Assembly (NCBI RefSeq): GCF_003026215.1
Contig: NZ_PYOC01000001.1
Location: forward strand, 434,001-498,000
Direction of reading: 5' to 3'
Origin: Photobacterium indicum
Lineage (GTDB): Bacteria > Pseudomonadota > Gammaproteobacteria > Enterobacterales > Vibrionaceae
DNA length: 64,000 nt
Below, in pieces: positions 8,873 through 19,189 of the stretch (the first letter of the stretch is position 1; each line of letters starts with the position of its first letter). The notes beneath the pieces were generated by a model. It was not told the origin of the DNA. It did not search any database and worked only from the letters and a program-made list of their open reading frames with translations. A program made the translations under genes and the position numbers.

Positions 8873-9161
8873 TAAGTTATTTCCTGATGTGTGTTTGATA
8901 ACGGTTAAGCCAGTAAATTATAATTTCTCATTGATATGCACTTATTGGCATTTTATTCTTAGAGTATGGGTTTTCTGGAGTATTATTTTAACCGTTGGTA
9001 CTATTTAGCATTTTTATGCATTATTGTCATTTTTTTTGAAAGTTTACTAAAAGATTTTATCTTGCAGACATTCATGAAAAGCATGGAGAAGTAAAGTATT
9101 ACCTTGATGTAAGTAGAAGCTTGGCTTTGTACGATAAGGGAAGTATATAACTCTCGGTAAA
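8873..9161. other. Non-coding stretch upstream of symporter gene
   Basis: AT-rich region between two minus-strand genes. It should contain the symporter promoter. I see no convincing gene, operator or repeat in it; the right end is the chondroitinase terminator. Confidence 0.5.
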
Positions 9162-9189
9162 TAAAAAGAGCCGCACTTCTGATTGGCTC
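9162..9189 (-). terminator. Intrinsic terminator of chondroitinase gene
   Basis: Reading the minus strand, GAGCC (9189-9185) and GGCTC (9172-9168) form a stem followed by TTTTTAT. It sits about 35 bases beyond the chondroitinase stop codon. Confidence 0.65.
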
Positions 9190-9224
9190 CTTGATGATTT
9201 ATATATGTTTAGTTACGAATTAGA

Positions 9225-12200
9225 TCACACCTTAATTAGGTTAAACCTCTGCGGTATGGCATCTATAGTTATGACTGTCACCAAGGTATTGCCATTTTCA
9301 ATCTTGGTTGTCACTTGTGAATTATTACTTTCCAACTTCCACTCGCCTTTAATCGTAAATTGATTATTCATCGGCTGTGATAGGTCAAAACGCCATGGTC
9401 GGCTGTAGATACTGACTTCCACTTGTTCGCCATTAGCGTCGTTCTGTTCCGGATCTTGGCCTTCATAGAGTGCCAGATCGGGGTTAACTACACTGAATGA
9501 TAGTTGATCTGCGCTTTCATTGATTTTTAGCATGACTTGCGACGGGGTATCCGAGGCAATGACCCAGTTTGTATCCGATAGCGTTGCTGGCTCAAAGAAG
9601 GCATAGGCCTCTACACCCTTTTCGCTACGAACTGCATGCACTTTGTTGTCTTGCTGAAGAACGGTGTAACTCGGCTTGATCGTATCTTGCGCTTCGATAC
9701 TGATAGCATATTCATAGTGACCATCGACAGGGGCTTTACCATGGTCAATAACAGCTGAAGCAAATTGACCAGTTGTTGGTTGGCCATCATCCTCGTCATT
9801 GGAGTTTTGTGCCTGATAGCTAAATCGTACCTGTTCGTCGGCAATGTTTTTGACAAAGTAACGGTTACCCGCTGGGTCGAGGAATGTTGAATCTGTTGTA
9901 AGGGTCATATCGGTGCCGAGGGTGCTAATCGGATTACCGTTAACTTCTACCGGCTCAAGGTTGGGGATACTGTATTGAAACAGAGTGGTTTCGGTTTCAT
10001 GCTGGCTATCATCATTTTTGATCCCTGAACCTAGGGCAACAACGGTATTATCAAACATGAAATATGACTTTCTAGCGCGCAGGCTTTGCTGCCCATATTT
10101 TTTGTGGCCGTGTAATTTCATCGCAAACATAGCGCTGTCATTATTTAGGGTATTCGCACCCGAATAAGTTTCAGTGGACAGCAACATTTCTTCTATACCA
10201 GCTCCGGGAAGCTGGTTAAGTACTGTTTTCAATTCGTTATTTGGTAAGTGTATAGTCGTTGTTCCTGGATATCGGTTCCAGTCCCAGCCATCGTGGCTAA
10301 AGGCTTGTTTCGATAAGTCTGAGGGTGTTATTTCAAGTTGACCATATTGAAGGTAGCGGCCATACAGATTATTAGCTTGGTAGGTCTCATTGCCGACTAA
10401 GTAGCGACTGAATCCTCGGGCTGTGGCTAACCAAGATTGGGTTGGTTTTGTTGGACTTTGTCCTCTCGCTATTGCCATTGATGCATAGTTCATTGCCCAT
10501 ACACCAGTTGGTTCCGCTTCCGCTGCAATCCCTTCAAAGGTGGGCTTTTTAACTAAATTTGCATAAGCAGCAGCCAAGTCGGGATCTGTAGCTTGCGTAC
10601 TATCAGGTGATCCAGAAAGTGCTAACCACTTGAACGGTGTTGCAGAGATTTTTTGTTTGCCATCAGGATGACGGCCACTCAACACTATGGGGGTATGGGT
10701 TTCTTTTGTGTATACCCTCATTTTAAGCAAAACATCTTTTATCCGTTCATGAGCAGCCTGTGATAGTTGGTATGTGCTGCCGCTTAGGCCGAAGACGGCT
10801 CCAGATAATCCATTAAAAGCATCTTTTCCGTAGGCTGGGTAGTGCTGTGAATGGTGGAATACGCTGCCATCTGGTTTGAATCCACCACTTAATCCATCGG
10901 AAGCGAGTAACGTTTTGCTGAGCCAAGATTGTAGCTGCTTAAGCATCATGTCACGTTCTGATTGATCCGGTAATAGCAGGAAGCTTTTGACCATCCATTG
11001 TAGTTGGGTATTAAGAATGTCGACGTTGGATGAATTAATTTGATCGTCGGCTTCATAAACTCGGCCAGTGGCATTGAACCACATCATAGATTGTTGAACA
11101 GGCTCGAGTAGTTGGTTGTCTGCCAGCAGTTGGCGTGCAATGAACATCGCATCGAAGTATTCACGGGTTTGGTAACCAACGTGTGTGATGATCTGAAAAC
11201 CCGAGCCGCCTTCCCAACCTTGGTTGAGGGCGTATCGAGTTGCATCAACGAATACCTGCTCTAGCGAATCACGGTTTGCCGCAGAAAGAGAGTGAGTACG
11301 AAGAAACTTGGCCGTTTCCAGCATTGTTTTGCCTAGCGTCCGGATAGCCATGGTATCTGTCAACATGGCGAGGGTTGCATCTCCGACAATGCCAGCTTTT
11401 AAGAAGTTATGGCGCTTGGGATGATCAAGGGGTTCCCCTGTTACTGAGTTATCAGCGTTATATCGAATATTGAATGGGGTGTATTTTGCCAGATTGGCAT
11501 CGATTTTTTCTTGGCTGATGGTTTGCTGTTCATTAACAGTAAGGTGTTGATCAAATTGACGGTAAAGAGGTGCGGCGTCTCCCTGAGTATCACTAAATTC
11601 TGCACTGAAGTTAAAGTGGGGATTTTCAGCTTTAAGCATTTGATCGTACATCAGTAATGCTGTCCAATTCTTGCTTGCCATGTCGACGACGGCTGGGTTG
11701 ACAAAAGGCTGTTGGTAATCCGGTGTTGGCCAGCGATTATCAACAGGGACTGCCAGCATTACTTGGTCAAAAAGCAGCGCTCCAGAAGAGTCAGGGGCAG
11801 AGATCGTTAAGAGGTTCATACCTGCACTTGGTGTACCTTCCATGTCTCTATAGGGAACTGAAATCCCACGCCAGCCTTTGAAGTTAAGAGAATAGCTAAA
11901 CTGAGCTTGAGATTTTTCTTTTGTACCAAATTGAAACGTAAGCTTTTTATCAGAAGCTTGCTCATTATAGACCCATGCCATGAAGGTGTAGGGGGTGGTG
12001 TCACTGTCGTTATTGGTGAAATCAATGCGCTGGTGAAAAGTGAGTTGGCTGTTTGGGCTATATGCCCATTTCAGAGCATGTGAGCCATCTTTGTAGTGCT
12101 CATTACTGATTGAAAGAGGTTTGGTTGACGAAGACGTAATCGCTTGTGGCAATCCCTCCTCGAAGAAGTACATATAACCACCAGGTTCAAGTTGTGCGCC

Positions 12201-12314
12201 CTTTCCATCAATGTTTTCATTTTCTGTGGGGGTTTGGATACTTTCACTTCCACAGCCAGCAAGGGCAATAATAATACTCAGGGCAAGATATCTTGGCTTA
12301 TTCCACGCGTTCAC
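9225..12314 (-). CDS. Chondroitin sulfate ABC lyase-type PL8 lipoprotein
   Basis: 1029-residue polysaccharide lyase of family 8, closely resembling the Proteus vulgaris chondroitinase ABC in length and in long blocks of sequence. It cleaves chondroitin/dermatan sulfate (often hyaluronan) by beta-elimination to unsaturated oligosaccharides. Order: lipobox signal LAGC with Cys21, N-terminal beta-sandwich, (alpha/alpha) catalytic domain, then super-sandwich and C-terminal domains. Probable catalytic residues are His488 and Tyr495 (HHSQHYPAY), Arg548 (SGRHP) and a Glu in GIEEMLLSTE. The lipobox predicts a membrane-anchored, possibly surface-exposed enzyme. It is transcribed divergently from the sulfatase/maturase genes across a 328-base control region and ends at its own terminator. 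Confidence 0.93.
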   Translation of the reverse strand: MNAWNKPRYLALSIIIALAGCGSESIQTPTENENIDGKGAQLEPGGYMYFFEEGLPQAITSSSTKPLSISNEHYKDGSHALKWAYSPNSQLTFHQRIDFTNNDSDTTPYTFMAWVYNEQASDKKLTFQFGTKEKSQAQFSYSLNFKGWRGISVPYRDMEGTPSAGMNLLTISAPDSSGALLFDQVMLAVPVDNRWPTPDYQQPFVNPAVVDMASKNWTALLMYDQMLKAENPHFNFSAEFSDTQGDAAPLYRQFDQHLTVNEQQTISQEKIDANLAKYTPFNIRYNADNSVTGEPLDHPKRHNFLKAGIVGDATLAMLTDTMAIRTLGKTMLETAKFLRTHSLSAANRDSLEQVFVDATRYALNQGWEGGSGFQIITHVGYQTREYFDAMFIARQLLADNQLLEPVQQSMMWFNATGRVYEADDQINSSNVDILNTQLQWMVKSFLLLPDQSERDMMLKQLQSWLSKTLLASDGLSGGFKPDGSVFHHSQHYPAYGKDAFNGLSGAVFGLSGSTYQLSQAAHERIKDVLLKMRVYTKETHTPIVLSGRHPDGKQKISATPFKWLALSGSPDSTQATDPDLAAAYANLVKKPTFEGIAAEAEPTGVWAMNYASMAIARGQSPTKPTQSWLATARGFSRYLVGNETYQANNLYGRYLQYGQLEITPSDLSKQAFSHDGWDWNRYPGTTTIHLPNNELKTVLNQLPGAGIEEMLLSTETYSGANTLNNDSAMFAMKLHGHKKYGQQSLRARKSYFMFDNTVVALGSGIKNDDSQHETETTLFQYSIPNLEPVEVNGNPISTLGTDMTLTTDSTFLDPAGNRYFVKNIADEQVRFSYQAQNSNDEDDGQPTTGQFASAVIDHGKAPVDGHYEYAISIEAQDTIKPSYTVLQQDNKVHAVRSEKGVEAYAFFEPATLSDTNWVIASDTPSQVMLKINESADQLSFSVVNPDLALYEGQDPEQNDANGEQVEVSIYSRPWRFDLSQPMNNQFTIKGEWKLESNNSQVTTKIENGNTLVTVITIDAIPQRFNLIKV

Positions 12315-12345
12315 TTGTCTATCCTTCTATGTTGTATTGTTTTAT

Positions 12346-12362
12346 CGAAAGGCTAGCGAAAG
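12346..12362 (-). promoter_or_regulatory. Tandem CTTTCG operator upstream of chondroitinase
   Basis: On the minus strand this reads CTTTCGCTAGCCTTTCG: two identical hexamers exactly 11 bases apart, 32-48 bases upstream of the chondroitinase start. Position and spacing fit a repressor operator over the promoter or leader. Confidence 0.6.
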
Positions 12363-12376
12363 TGTTGTGGTTGTTT

Positions 12377-12392
12377 TTTGATCTGAATCACA
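12377..12392. promoter_or_regulatory. CRP-like site
   Basis: TTTGA-TCTGAA-TCACA differs at one position from the two CRP half-sites TGTGA and TCACA with the normal 6-base spacer. CRP control would suit a sugar operon, and a partner site (TGTGATCTGGATC) lies before the aldolase gene at 17137. Confidence 0.5.
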
Positions 12393-12642
12393 AGTGTAAA
12401 TACATATTAACTTACGAATGCTTTTGTTTTTGATTTGTTGAATGTGAATCACAACAAATAAGTTGCTCACGCTTTCGATTTTTTGGTTTTTAGCTTTCGT
12501 TGTTGATGGTTACAACATAAAAGTGGAATGGCACCTTTCATTGCCTTTTGGTTTTTCTGTTAGTGTGACTTTTGTCGCTTTAGTTTTTCGTTTTCTTTCG
12601 TATTATCTTCGAAGTTCTTCGATGTAAACGGTAGGTATTGCG

Positions 12643-13920
12643 ATGAGACAGTCACAACGTGCACGCTTTCACATGATGGCGAAACCAGCGAGCTATCGCT
12701 GTAATTTGAAATGTGATTATTGTTTCTATCTTGAAAAAGAAGAAATGATGCAAAATTCAGAGCAGAAAGATAATCGTCGTGTTGCTGGCACTGCAACTGC
12801 AGCAGTTTCGAAAGCGTCAGAAAACATGTCTGATGCAATGCTCAAACGTTATGTACGTGACTATATTCGCTCGCAAGATACAGATGAAATAGATTTTGCT
12901 TGGCAAGGCGGTGAACCAACTCTCGCTGGCCTTAATTTTTATAGAAATGCAGTGAAATACCAGCAGCAGTATGCTGATGGTAAGACGATTACGAATAGTT
13001 TTCAGACCAATGCTGTAGCGATTAACCGCCAATGGGCACAATTTTTTGCAGATAATAACTTTCTGATTGGGGTGTCTGTCGACGGGGCGCCTGAAGTCCA
13101 TGATAAATACCGTATTTCAGTTAATGGCAAACCGACATTTGAGCGCGTAAAGCATGCTATATCATTGTTGAAAGAATTTAATGTTCAGTTCAACACTCTA
13201 ACCGTTATCAATGATCAGAATTGGGATAAAGGCAAAGAGACTTATCAGGTATTAAAAGCTCTGGGTTCTGAACACTTTCAGTTTATTCCGATTGTCGAAG
13301 TTGAGCAGCATTGCCAGCAAAGTAATCGTGGTCATTACTCACCAACCACTGATGCAACCCTGACCCACTTTTCCGTTCCTGCTCATGGTTATGGTCAATT
13401 TATGACTGAAGTTTTTAACGAGTGGGTTAAGCAGGATGTTGGGCGTATTTTTGTCCGTATGTTCGATAGCATGCTGGCGACATGGATGGGGTATCCGGCT
13501 TCAGTATGTGTACAGGCGAAAGAGTGTGGTCAAGCCATGGTGATTGAAGCAAATGGTGATCTTTATTCGTGTGATCACTACGTTTATCCGGCCAATCGGC
13601 TTGGCAATATCACTCAGACCAATATTGCGAAGCTGGCAACTAGCAAGCAACAGCAGCGTTTTGGTAGCGTCAAATCCTCGAAGTTAACTCAGCGATGCCA
13701 GCAGTGTGATTTTCAGGCGCTTTGCTTTGGCGGTTGCCCTAAGCACCGCATCACCACCATCGAAGGTGAAAAGCATAAACAAAACTATTTATGTCAATCC
13801 TACCAACAAATTTTTAGCCACAGTGCACCTGCGATGCACTTGATGGTGCAAGAAATCCAACGAGGCGGTCTTGCCGCCAACGTCATGCCTATTTTAGCTA
13901 ACTTACAGGCTAATAAATAA
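12643..13920 (+). CDS. Anaerobic sulfatase-maturating enzyme (radical SAM, SPASM)
   Basis: 425-residue cytosolic radical SAM enzyme that oxidises the active-site Cys (or Ser) of type I sulfatases to formylglycine. The SAM [4Fe-4S] motif is Cys20-x3-Cys24-x2-Cys27 (CNLKCDYC). The C-terminal auxiliary-cluster cysteines are in CVQAKECGQAM, YSCDHYVYP, CQQCDFQALCFGGCPKHR and a final YLCQSY. It ends 25 bases before a Cys-type sulfatase gene, its likely client, so the two form an operon divergent from the chondroitinase. Despite the name, such enzymes also occur in facultative bacteria. Confidence 0.92.
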   Translation: MRQSQRARFHMMAKPASYRCNLKCDYCFYLEKEEMMQNSEQKDNRRVAGTATAAVSKASENMSDAMLKRYVRDYIRSQDTDEIDFAWQGGEPTLAGLNFYRNAVKYQQQYADGKTITNSFQTNAVAINRQWAQFFADNNFLIGVSVDGAPEVHDKYRISVNGKPTFERVKHAISLLKEFNVQFNTLTVINDQNWDKGKETYQVLKALGSEHFQFIPIVEVEQHCQQSNRGHYSPTTDATLTHFSVPAHGYGQFMTEVFNEWVKQDVGRIFVRMFDSMLATWMGYPASVCVQAKECGQAMVIEANGDLYSCDHYVYPANRLGNITQTNIAKLATSKQQQRFGSVKSSKLTQRCQQCDFQALCFGGCPKHRITTIEGEKHKQNYLCQSYQQIFSHSAPAMHLMVQEIQRGGLAANVMPILANLQANK

Positions 13921-13945
13921 CCCTATAAAAATAAAGGAGTACATC

Positions 13946-15553
13946 ATGAAACTGTCCTCGTCAAAGAAGACGGTACTGGCTGGTTTTGTCGCTGCTGCGT
14001 GTGCGGTAACACCTATTACCTCTATGGCTACAGAAAAAGTTGAACAACCAAACGTTTTATTGATTGTGATGGATGATTTGGGTACTGCTCAGTTAGATTT
14101 TGCGATGGATAAGATTGATAAGGCAAAGTTGTCTGAACGTCCGGTGCCAGTGCGCTACGATGGTGACTTCGATAAGTTATACGATGCCGCTAAGCGTTCA
14201 ATGCCCAATATTACAGAGTTGGCGAATGAAGGTGTACGCATGACCAATGCGTATGTGGCGACGCCAGTGTGCGGACCATCACGTGCAGGCATGATGACCG
14301 GACGTTTTCCGCATAGCTTTGGTACCTATAGTAACGATGATGCCAAGTTGGGTATTCCGCTGGATATTAAACTGCTCCCTGCACTGCTGAATGAAAATGG
14401 CTATGCCACGGCGAACATTGGTAAATATCATAATGCCAAAGTACGTAAGGAATTTAAGCCGTTAGATGAGCAAAGCCGAGATTATCACGATAACCAAATC
14501 TCGATTGCAGAGCCTGGATACGGACCGGAAGAGCGCGGTTTTGATTACTCCTATAGCTATTATGTTTCTGGAGCGGCACTGTATAACTCTCCGACAGTTT
14601 TTAAGAATGGTCAGAATACTCCAGCTCCGGGTTATTTAACTTATAACCTGACTAACGAAACCATTAATTTTATCGAAAAAGCTAACGATAAAGATCAGCC
14701 GTTTTTTATCAATTTAGCCTATAGCGTGCCTCACATTCCGCTTGAACAGCCAGCACCGGCTAAATTCATGGAACGCTTCAACACTGGTAATGTAGAAGTT
14801 GATAAATATTATGCCCACGTCAATGCGTCAGATGAAGGGATTGGCAAGATTATCGATAAGCTGAAGGATATGGGAGAGTATGAAAATACCCTGATTTTCT
14901 TCCTGTCAGACAATGGTGCCGTGCATGAATCACCGATGCCGATGAACGGTATGAACCGTGCATTCAAAGGTCAGCGTTATCGTGGTGGTGTTCATGTCCC
15001 ATTTATTGCGCATTGGAAAGGTGTACTTCCAGAAGGCAATGTTGATGACACCATGATTTCAGCAATGGACATTCTTCCAACAGCCTTGGCTGCCGCAGGT
15101 ATTGATATTCCATCTGAAATGAAAGTTGACGGTAAAAATATCATGCCACTTTTGAGTGGTGAAAAACAAAAACCACACCCGTATCTATACTGGGCTGGTC
15201 CGCGTGCACTTCATTATGACTCAAGTAATGCCGATTTCTGGAGCAACTACTGGAAGTGGATCACTTTTGAAACCAATGAGTTTATCCCGAGTAAGTACAC
15301 TGAAAAGCGCTCTAAAGGGGAGTGGGCAATCAAGGATCAAAATTGGTCATTGCACTATTACGATGATGGAAAAGGTGAGTATGAGTTATATAACTATGCA
15401 CAAGATCCGGCTGAGTCGATTAACCTTGCGAAAAAACATCCAGAGAAACTGAAAGAGCTGAAAGCTGCTTTTTATGACTGGATAAAGAACAAACCAGCCC
15501 CTATTGCCTGGGGACAGGATCGATATGAAATTTTAACAGAGTCAGCTAAATAA
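13946..15553 (+). CDS. Exported Cys-type sulfatase (arylsulfatase family S1)
   Basis: 535-residue sulfatase with a Sec signal peptide (cleavage probable after SMA, about residue 28). The formylglycine motif is Cys109-Gly-Pro-Ser-Arg113, a CxPxR type that the preceding maturase can process. Metal residues are Asp43-Asp44 (VMDDLG) and the FLSDNGA motif. The likely task is removing 4-O- or 6-O-sulfate from chondroitin fragments in the periplasm or outside; the position cannot be told from sequence. A strong AAAGGAGT ribosome site precedes ATG 13946, and a terminator follows. Confidence 0.9.
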   Translation: MKLSSSKKTVLAGFVAAACAVTPITSMATEKVEQPNVLLIVMDDLGTAQLDFAMDKIDKAKLSERPVPVRYDGDFDKLYDAAKRSMPNITELANEGVRMTNAYVATPVCGPSRAGMMTGRFPHSFGTYSNDDAKLGIPLDIKLLPALLNENGYATANIGKYHNAKVRKEFKPLDEQSRDYHDNQISIAEPGYGPEERGFDYSYSYYVSGAALYNSPTVFKNGQNTPAPGYLTYNLTNETINFIEKANDKDQPFFINLAYSVPHIPLEQPAPAKFMERFNTGNVEVDKYYAHVNASDEGIGKIIDKLKDMGEYENTLIFFLSDNGAVHESPMPMNGMNRAFKGQRYRGGVHVPFIAHWKGVLPEGNVDDTMISAMDILPTALAAAGIDIPSEMKVDGKNIMPLLSGEKQKPHPYLYWAGPRALHYDSSNADFWSNYWKWITFETNEFIPSKYTEKRSKGEWAIKDQNWSLHYYDDGKGEYELYNYAQDPAESINLAKKHPEKLKELKAAFYDWIKNKPAPIAWGQDRYEILTESAK

Positions 15554-15562
15554 CCATGATTA

Positions 15563-15587
15563 GGGCCTCGTTAGAGGCCCCTTTTTT
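15563..15587 (+). terminator. Intrinsic terminator after sulfatase gene
   Basis: GGGCCTC (15563-15569), loop GTTA, GAGGCCC (15574-15580), then CTTTTTT. It separates the maturase-sulfatase pair from the DUF2264 gene; partial read-through is possible because no promoter is obvious in the 10 bases that follow. Confidence 0.9.
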
Positions 15588-15597
15588 GTGTTAGTGA

Positions 15598-17106
15598 ATG
15601 AGTGAAATAATCATGCAAAAAGAAATAAGTACCAAACTGCGCCCGACTATACCTTATGAACATCCTGATGCTGCGATGTACCTCAAGCTGTGCAAAGAGA
15701 ACCTAATTCGACTACATAATAAGAAGCCTGCCTATAGTATGCATGATGAAACTATTCGTCAGGTGTTCGACTCTGATACAGGGCATACTTCATATAGCTT
15801 ACAAGAGCAATGTGAGCAGTTGGTACGCTATATTGCCGAAGCTTTTGAACACTATGCAGTATGGGACTATACCCATGCCTATTACCCTGGCCGCCCAAGT
15901 CAGCAAACCGCAAGAACGGATGCTATGGAAGGGGTTAGTCGAGTAATACCGACTTTGGCTGCATGGTTACATGCCAATGGCCAGGCAACGACTGTGATCA
16001 ACGGGTTGAATAATAAAGCGATTGATGTTGCAGGGTTACTGCGAACCGCATTTCTTGCTGGTACCGACCCTGAGCACAAAGGTTATTGGGGCCAGTTGCA
16101 TGATTATGATCAGCGAATTTGTGAAAGTGCTGATCTGGCGCTTGCGTTATGGCTGAGCAAAGAATGGGTTTGGGAGAGCTTCAGCTTAGCTGAACGAAAG
16201 CAGGTGGCAACATGGTTTAAGCAAGTGAATACTTGCCAGACCGTTGATAATAACTGGCACCTTTTCCCACTTACCGTCCAGTTGGTGATCAAAGATCTAA
16301 CTGGGGAAGATACTATTGCTCATGATAAATATGCTCGAGTAAAAGAATTTTATGTTGGCGACGGTTGGTTCCGTGATGGAGCCCGTGGTAACTATGATTA
16401 CTACAATGCTTGGGGCTTTTTCTATTCTTTATATTGGTTAGATCAGATCAATCCGGATTTTGACCCTGAATTTATCCGTCATAGTTTAACCACCTTCGTT
16501 GATAAATTTCGTTATTTCTTTACCCCTGAAGGGCTACCATTTTTTGGTCGCAGTGTGTGTTACCGATTGGCGGCTTCCGCGCCATTACTTGCAGCTATTG
16601 ATGTAAAGGCTTCGAGCCTTTCGGTAGGAGAAGCGAAGCGTGCTTTTCGTACCAGCCTTGAATATTTCATTAGTCAGGGCGCTTTAGAGCATGGAGCACC
16701 AACACAAGGTGTTTTTTCTGATGATGCCCGATTAGTTGACAATTACAGTGGACCAGCCAGCAGTTTCTGGTCATTGCGGGCTCTGAATATAGCGTTATTT
16801 AGTGGGCAGCGCTCAGGGTTGTGGCAGACCGAAGAATCGTTACTTGAGGTTGAAAAAGGCGATTTTTCATTTGAAATTCCTGCTATTGAAGCCAGCGTGA
16901 TTGGAACTTTCAAAACGAAAGAGGTCGTTGTGATCTTTCATAGTGACTATATCTTGCAGCAATCACCGCTAACCCGCCGCTTAGAACCGCAATCATGGTC
17001 TGATAGGGTACTTGAAAGGCTAGTAGGGCGAGCAGAAAGACCCAAAAACAACCTTCTTCGCAAGGGGGTTACGTGTTACACATCGAAAATGTTTCATTTC
17101 TTTTGA
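15598..17106 (+). CDS. DUF2264 family protein, role unknown
   Basis: 502 residues with no signal peptide, so probably cytosolic. It matches the DUF2264 pattern: YTHAYYPGRPSQQTARTDAM, NNWHLFPL, and DGWFRDGARGNYDYYNAWGF, the last typical of an alpha/alpha toroid carbohydrate-active fold. Family members often lie in polysaccharide-use loci but have no firm activity known to me. This protein seems shorter than usual at the C-terminus (about 500 versus 600 or more residues from memory), ending in a basic tail and KMFHFF. Start ATG 15598 or ATG 15613 are both possible. Its place between the sulfatase and the aldolase suggests a role in glycosaminoglycan fragment processing. Confidence 0.75.
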   Translation: MSEIIMQKEISTKLRPTIPYEHPDAAMYLKLCKENLIRLHNKKPAYSMHDETIRQVFDSDTGHTSYSLQEQCEQLVRYIAEAFEHYAVWDYTHAYYPGRPSQQTARTDAMEGVSRVIPTLAAWLHANGQATTVINGLNNKAIDVAGLLRTAFLAGTDPEHKGYWGQLHDYDQRICESADLALALWLSKEWVWESFSLAERKQVATWFKQVNTCQTVDNNWHLFPLTVQLVIKDLTGEDTIAHDKYARVKEFYVGDGWFRDGARGNYDYYNAWGFFYSLYWLDQINPDFDPEFIRHSLTTFVDKFRYFFTPEGLPFFGRSVCYRLAASAPLLAAIDVKASSLSVGEAKRAFRTSLEYFISQGALEHGAPTQGVFSDDARLVDNYSGPASSFWSLRALNIALFSGQRSGLWQTEESLLEVEKGDFSFEIPAIEASVIGTFKTKEVVVIFHSDYILQQSPLTRRLEPQSWSDRVLERLVGRAERPKNNLLRKGVTCYTSKMFHFF

Positions 17107-18069
<963 letters not shown>

Positions 18070-18090
18070 TCGTTAGCGAAAAAGAAAATA

Positions 18091-18110
18091 AGGCACCTCC
18101 CCCTGTGCCT
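18091..18110 (+). other. Hairpin between aldolase and kdgK
   Basis: AGGCAC (18091-18096) pairs with GTGCCT (18105-18110) without a following T-run. It may mark mRNA processing or partial attenuation between the two genes. Confidence 0.4.
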
Positions 18111-18219
18111 GTTGCTCCTGACTATAGATGCTAATTATTCTCTTATTGTTAGCAGATATAGTCATTTTCTTTTCTTCGGTATGAACTGGTTACAGACAAC
18201 AACTACGGATAGTAATTCG

Positions 18220-19185
18220 ATGGCAAACCCTTCTACGGTAAAGCAAAATAAGATCGCCATTATTGGTGAATGTATGATTGAACTAAGTGGCAAGCCTTTT
18301 GCCTCTCAAACTCAGAATTTCGGTGGTGATACCTTAAATACTGCAGTTTATCTGTCGCGACTACTTCCATCTTTGATACCTAGTTATGTAACTGCTGTTG
18401 GTGCTGATACTTACAGCAAAATGATGTTATCCGCATGGGAAAGTGAAGGCGTTGATGCATCACTGACATTGGTTAACCCAGATAAACTACCGGGCATGTA
18501 TGCTATTGAAATAGACGATGATGGTGAGCGTAGTTTTCATTATTGGCGCAATGATTCAGCTGCACGTTACTTGTGTGAGCATGAAGACTTCAATGATGTT
18601 GTCAGTAGTTTGAAATCAGTCGACTTGGTTTATCTTTCTGGTATTTCTTTGGCAATTTTACCCGATCACGGAAAAGTAAAATTATTGAATACGCTTGCAC
18701 AGCTTAAATCTTCCGGGGTGAAAATTGCGGTTGATTCTAACTATCGCCCGCGTTTATGGCGTAATGCAACCGATGCTTGTGAATGGTTAGGTAAACTTTA
18801 TCAACTAAGTGATATCGCTTTAGTAACAGCCGATGATGAAGAGTTACTGCTAGGTCGCAAGTTGTCTGAGCCTCAGGTGATAGCGCGCCGTCTGCACTCT
18901 CTTGGTATCAAACAAGTGGTTGTTAAGCTGGGCAGTGACGGTGCTATGTGGTCTCAAGCTGGTAACCAAGGTGTCGTGAGCGGCAACAAAGTGACGCAAG
19001 TCATTGATACGACAGCCGCGGGAGATTCATTTAATGCTGCTTATTTAGCTGCATGGTGCTCAGGTATGGAGATGGCAGAGTGCTGTTATTGGGGGAATAA
19101 GCTTGCTGCACAGGTTATTCAACATAAAGGGGCAATTATCCCTGTTGAACAGACTCGATATATAACGGAACTAATGAGTGACTAA
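18220..19185 (+). CDS. kdgK: 2-keto-3-deoxygluconate kinase KdgK
   Basis: About 321 residues from ATG 18220. Earlier in-frame ATG 18181 and a leftward extension lack the family start, which is IAIIGECMIELSGK soon after the initiator. It is a PfkB-family kinase phosphorylating 2-keto-3-deoxygluconate to KDPG. KdgK signs are FGGDTLNTAVYLSRLL, YLSGISLAIL, DSNYRPRLW and the catalytic DTTAAGDSFNA loop. It receives the product of KduD and feeds the adjacent Eda-type aldolase, whose gene follows within a few bases. It is unlikely to be the missing tagatose-6-phosphate kinase, because the KdgK-specific segments are well kept. Confidence 0.9.
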   Translation: MANPSTVKQNKIAIIGECMIELSGKPFASQTQNFGGDTLNTAVYLSRLLPSLIPSYVTAVGADTYSKMMLSAWESEGVDASLTLVNPDKLPGMYAIEIDDDGERSFHYWRNDSAARYLCEHEDFNDVVSSLKSVDLVYLSGISLAILPDHGKVKLLNTLAQLKSSGVKIAVDSNYRPRLWRNATDACEWLGKLYQLSDIALVTADDEELLLGRKLSEPQVIARRLHSLGIKQVVVKLGSDGAMWSQAGNQGVVSGNKVTQVIDTTAAGDSFNAAYLAAWCSGMEMAECCYWGNKLAAQVIQHKGAIIPVEQTRYITELMSD

Positions 19186-19189
19186 GATA

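Larger units (their letters stand above)
12315..12642. promoter_or_regulatory. Divergent control region, chondroitinase / anSME-sulfatase
   Basis: 328 bases between two divergent transcription units. CTTTCG or its complement occurs five times: 12346-12351, 12357-12362, 12472-12477, 12494-12499 and 12595-12600. The expected number for a random hexamer on both strands here is about 0.16. Near-copies are TTTTCG (12585-12590), CTTTAG (12578-12583) and CTTTCA (12535-12540). Spacing of 10, 11 and 22 bases puts copies on one helix face. T-rich runs with repeated TTTC resemble operators described for AgaR, a DeoR-family repressor of GalNAc genes. The regulator assignment is inference. Confidence 0.65.

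Noticed and set aside
12443..12453. TGTGAATCACA palindrome as a CRP site
   Set aside because: The half-sites are separated by one base instead of six. The nearby 12377-12392 site fits better.
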